DNA from: a virus
IMG/VR virus record: IMGVR_UViG_3300036831_000043
Location: 1 to 39,693 of that record
Reading direction: 5' to 3' (one strand)
Length of the DNA: 39,693 nucleotides
The notes beneath the pieces were generated by a model. It was not told the DNA's origin. It searched no databases and was given only the letters and a program-made list of their open reading frames with translations. Positions 37,169-39,693 of the stretch are shown piece by piece. Each line of letters begins with the position of its first letter. The stretch's first letter is position 1. Both the position numbers and the translations under genes were made by a program.

Positions 37169-37321
37169 ATGTCGATTCTGGTAATCGGTCTGCTGGTTGT
37201 CGCGCTGGTTCTGCTGGTACTGGCTGGCCTGCTGGTCAAAGTACCGCGTGTAAATCTTATGGCTATCGGGCTGGCCGTGTGGGAACTGGCCGAACTGATT
37301 ATGCGCGAGCATTTGCAATGA
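37169..37321 (+). CDS. Small single-pass membrane protein
   Basis: A 50-aa protein. AGGGGGCTGT precedes the ATG at 37169. The N-terminal hydrophobic stretch MSILVIGLLVVALVLLVLAG is followed by LLVKVPRVNLMAIGLAVWEL, so it has one membrane span and perhaps a second amphipathic one. It overlaps the next gene by 4 bases. Lies between terminase and portal; holin-like or lysis-regulating function is a guess. Confidence 0.6.
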   Translation: MSILVIGLLVVALVLLVLAGLLVKVPRVNLMAIGLAVWELAELIMREHLQ

Positions 37322-37509
37322 ACCGCGCCTGGGATATCCGCATGGCCCGTATCTGGCTCGCGCAGGCCGCCGCCGTGCGCCGCTTTCCGCAACACTCGGC
37401 ATGGCATGCCAGATGCCTGCAATACGCCGCTAACCGCCGCCGTCGTGCAGCTGGCGAACCTCGCCTGTTCGGCATGGGCCAGGGCGTTCTGTTTGAGGAT
37501 ATGAAGTAA
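37318..37509 (+). CDS. Small basic protein
   Basis: A 63-aa protein starting at ATG 37318, which overlaps the previous stop; the longer frame upstream is rejected. Very basic middle (RCLQYAANRRRRAAGEPRLF). Its last base is the A of the portal ATG, a 1-base overlap (TAATG). Possibly nucleic-acid binding in packaging; family unknown. Confidence 0.6.
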   Translation: MNRAWDIRMARIWLAQAAAVRRFPQHSAWHARCLQYAANRRRRAAGEPRLFGMGQGVLFEDMK

Positions 37510-39693
37510 TGCCAACTATCAGCCAGCACGACGACGCCGAAGACGTTGAAATTACGCGCGAAACGTTCAACGAACCCCGCAGCCGCGACGCGATGGACGA
37601 CGACGAAGTACGCGGCATTACGGACAAGTTTATCCAGGAAGCGGCCAGCTTCTGTTTCGACCAGGTAGGCGCAGAGCGCAACCGCGCCATGATGTATTAC
37701 CTGGGGCTGGCCGAAGACGATTTAGCCCCGCCAGCTGTCGCCGACCGTAGCGCGGTTGTATCGACCGACGTTAGCGACACAATCGAATGGATGCTACCCG
37801 CGCTAATGTCCATTTTTACGGCGGGGCCGTCTGTGGTGGAATTCACGCCGCGCAAGGCCGACGACGAAGACGCCGCCGAACAGGCGACCGAATATTTAAA
37901 TTACGTGTTCTACCAGCAGAACCCAGGCTGGGAAGCTATCTATACGTGGTTTAAAGATGCGCTAATCCAGAAAGTCGGAATCATGAAAGTGTGGTGGGAC
38001 GACACACCGGAAACCGTCACGGAGTTTTACCGGGGGCTCACCGAAGACCAGCTCACCGACATGCTGGAAGACGACACCGTAGACCCGATAGAACACACGG
38101 CCTATCCAGACCCCGAAGCACTGCACGCCGCGCGTGCGCAGTACCAGCAGGCCGTGCAGGACTACAGCCGCCAGCAGGCCATGATTCAGACGCTGATTAG
38201 CACCGGCTGGCCAAAACAGATGGCCGAACAGGCGGCCAGTGCCGCCGTGCAACAGCGGCAATCGCCCGCGATGACCGGCGCCACACCGCCGCCGCCGCCT
38301 AAACCGAAGCCACCGCCGCCGCCGCCCCAGCAGGCCGCACCGCCGCCGCCACCAGCCGCACCAGCAGGCCCGCCACCGGGCGCAGCTGGTCCCGCTGGAC
38401 CCATGCCGCCACCGGGCGCCGCTGGGGCGCCTGGCGGCCCGATGGCAGGCCCACCGCAGCCGCCCGCACCGCCGTCACCGCCGCCGCTACTGAAAGCCCC
38501 GCAGGAACCCGACCCGGCGACGTTGCCGCAGCTGCACGACTTGCGGCTAAAACGCACCAAGGCAGGCGGGCGCGTGAAAATCGCACCCGTGCCCGGCGAA
38601 GAATTTTTGATCCACCCGGATTGCGCGACGGCGCGCGACGGTTTCACCGCGCACCGCGTCAAACGCACAATTGGCTATCTGCGCGACCGTGGTTATAAGA
38701 ACGTAGACGACATTACCAGCGACAACGCCATACCCGAAGGGCCGACCGGCGCGCAGGGCGCCATGGTCGATGCGCGCTACGCCTTGCAGAACAGCGCGGG
38801 CAGCCAGCTTTACGCCGACAACACCGGCAAGGGCGACGACAGCCAGCGCGAAGTGTGGTTAACCGAATGCTATATGCCGCTCGATGTGGACGGCGACGGC
38901 GTGCCCGAATGGCGAAAGATTACCCGCGCTGGCGACCAGCTGTTAGACAACGAAGCGATAGACGGGCCGCCCTGGGCGACGCTGTGCCCGGTTCCAATCC
39001 CGCATGTATTTTTCGGGCGTGGTGAGGCCGATTTGGCCATGCCCGCCATGCGGACCAAAACGCAGATTCTGAGAAACGCCCTCGATAACCTCGCGTTCCA
39101 GACCAACGCGCGAACATTCGCCGTGGATAACATGGTGAATCTGGACGACCTTTTGACGAACCGGCCTGGCGGCGTCGTTCGGATGAAACAGGCGGGCATG
39201 GCGGGGCCGCTCGGCTCTAACGCGGGCGACCCGGCTGTAGCAATGCAGATGCTGCAATATGCCGACGAACAGAAACAGGACGCGACGGGCGTTACGAAAT
39301 ACACGCAGGGCAGCGACGCCGACACGCTGAACAAGACCGCGACCGGCTTGCAGAACATCACTAACCGCGCTGATATGCGGGTTGAACTCGTCGCGCGGAT
39401 TTTCGCCGAAACCGGCGTTAAAGACCTGTTCTGGCTAATGCTGAAACTGTGCGCCCAGTACCAGGATAAACCGTCTGTGGTGCGGCTCACCGGCAAATGG
39501 GTTTCAGTAGACCCGCGCGAGTGGTTTAACCGCTTCGACATGCAGGTAAACGTAGGACTGGGCACAGGCAACAAAGACACGGCAGTAGCCCATTTACAGC
39601 AGATTATGCAGCTGCAACAGGCAGGCATGCAGGCGGGTTTCTGCACGCCAAAGAACATGTATAACGCCGCCGCGAAACTGTGCGGCGTGCTGG
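37509..39693 (+). CDS. Portal protein, N-terminal part (continues at base 1)
   Basis: The reading frame is open from ATG 37509 (GAGGATATGAAGTA upstream) to the window end and resumes at base 1, giving about 902 aa in all. RSAVVSTDVSDTIEWMLPAL, then MSIFTAGPSVVEF (about residues 80-112), is the conserved N-terminal pattern of P22/podovirus-type portals, and QATEYLNYVFYQQNPGWEAI follows. An unusual insertion at about residues 259-335 is dense in Pro, Gly and Ala, with runs of five or six Pro. The portal forms the DNA gate and the motor dock. The insertion should sit in an exposed loop. Confidence 0.9.
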   Translation, partial: MPTISQHDDAEDVEITRETFNEPRSRDAMDDDEVRGITDKFIQEAASFCFDQVGAERNRAMMYYLGLAEDDLAPPAVADRSAVVSTDVSDTIEWMLPALMSIFTAGPSVVEFTPRKADDEDAAEQATEYLNYVFYQQNPGWEAIYTWFKDALIQKVGIMKVWWDDTPETVTEFYRGLTEDQLTDMLEDDTVDPIEHTAYPDPEALHAARAQYQQAVQDYSRQQAMIQTLISTGWPKQMAEQAASAAVQQRQSPAMTGATPPPPPKPKPPPPPPQQAAPPPPPAAPAGPPPGAAGPAGPMPPPGAAGAPGGPMAGPPQPPAPPSPPPLLKAPQEPDPATLPQLHDLRLKRTKAGGRVKIAPVPGEEFLIHPDCATARDGFTAHRVKRTIGYLRDRGYKNVDDITSDNAIPEGPTGAQGAMVDARYALQNSAGSQLYADNTGKGDDSQREVWLTECYMPLDVDGDGVPEWRKITRAGDQLLDNEAIDGPPWATLCPVPIPHVFFGRGEADLAMPAMRTKTQILRNALDNLAFQTNARTFAVDNMVNLDDLLTNRPGGVVRMKQAGMAGPLGSNAGDPAVAMQMLQYADEQKQDATGVTKYTQGSDADTLNKTATGLQNITNRADMRVELVARIFAETGVKDLFWLMLKLCAQYQDKPSVVRLTGKWVSVDPREWFNRFDMQVNVGLGTGNKDTAVAHLQQIMQLQQAGMQAGFCTPKNMYNAAAKLCGVL
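39508..39693 (+). repeat. Terminal duplication of window bases 1-186
   Basis: Identical to bases 1-186 except at three positions: 39509 (A versus G at 2), 39557 (A versus G at 50) and 39566 (A versus G at 59). It lies within the portal gene, so it reflects a circular or permuted molecule in assembly rather than a biological terminal repeat. Confidence 0.9.

Noticed and set aside
38870-39658. Reverse-strand ORF of 262 codons
   Set aside because: It is wholly antisense to the portal gene, which has strong family motifs; a shadow frame.
39508-39693. Terminal direct repeat as physical phage ends
   Set aside because: The copies differ at three sites and lie within the portal gene, and a split portal would be odd at a true end; assembly of a circular or permuted genome explains it better.
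1-39693. tRNA genes
   Set aside because: No cloverleaf-like stretch with a TTC-type T-loop and acceptor pairing was noticed on reading; a tRNA search program was not available.

Overview
The window looks like the complete genome of a short-tailed double-stranded DNA phage of a GC-rich Gram-negative bacterium. Lipoprotein signal peptides and two virion or lysis muramidase-type domains support a Gram-negative host; Burkholderiales or a relative is a guess from the structural gene set. The first 186 bases recur at 39508-39693 with three silent differences, so the contig closes on itself at about 39,507 bp and the portal gene runs across the ends. The terminase pair, a P22/T7-type portal, a major capsid protein of the DUF5309 (phage SU10) type, an adaptor protein, three large internal virion proteins and no tape measure or sheath genes point to a podovirus. 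I see no integrase, DNA polymerase, RNA polymerase, CRISPR array or tRNA.

Layout. The late rightward block starts near 33.9 kb. It holds an Ig-like (Big_1) virion protein, small and large terminase, small ORFs and the portal, then crosses the contig ends into a muramidase-like protein, scaffold, capsid, head-tail connector genes, ejection proteins and tail fibres, and ends with two small lipoproteins at 15.4 kb. A leftward early block (21.1 to 15.4 kb) carries a YqaJ-type exonuclease and RecT recombinase, small unknown genes and a transposase-type HTH protein. A rightward block (21.6 to 27.6 kb) carries a putative replication protein, DUF2303 and small zinc-binding proteins. A second leftward block (30.1 to 27.6 kb) carries DUF29 and small ORFs. 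A rightward block (30.2 to 33.8 kb) starts with a small ParA ATPase and a ribbon-helix-helix (RHH) protein and ends with an antiterminator-like gene facing the late leader and its terminator.

The most striking feature is a family of 11-bp tandem direct repeats, consensus [T/C]AGCANNNTGC, present in about 15 arrays of one to eight units in nearly every gap between transcription units and once inside a structural gene. Adjacent units create the palindrome TGCTAGCA. At least six arrays contain the same promoter design: a TTGCAC-like -35, a 16-bp spacer carrying the palindrome, and a TACACT/TATCAT-like -10. The largest symmetrical array sits between two mirror-image divergent promoters, one of which drives parA and the RHH gene. 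I infer a type Ib partition system (ParA plus RHH centromere-binding protein) whose sites are scattered over the genome and also serve as operators. This would couple plasmid-style maintenance to phage gene control. With no integrase and a replication-type gene beside a 483-bp noncoding region, the element may be a phage-plasmid.
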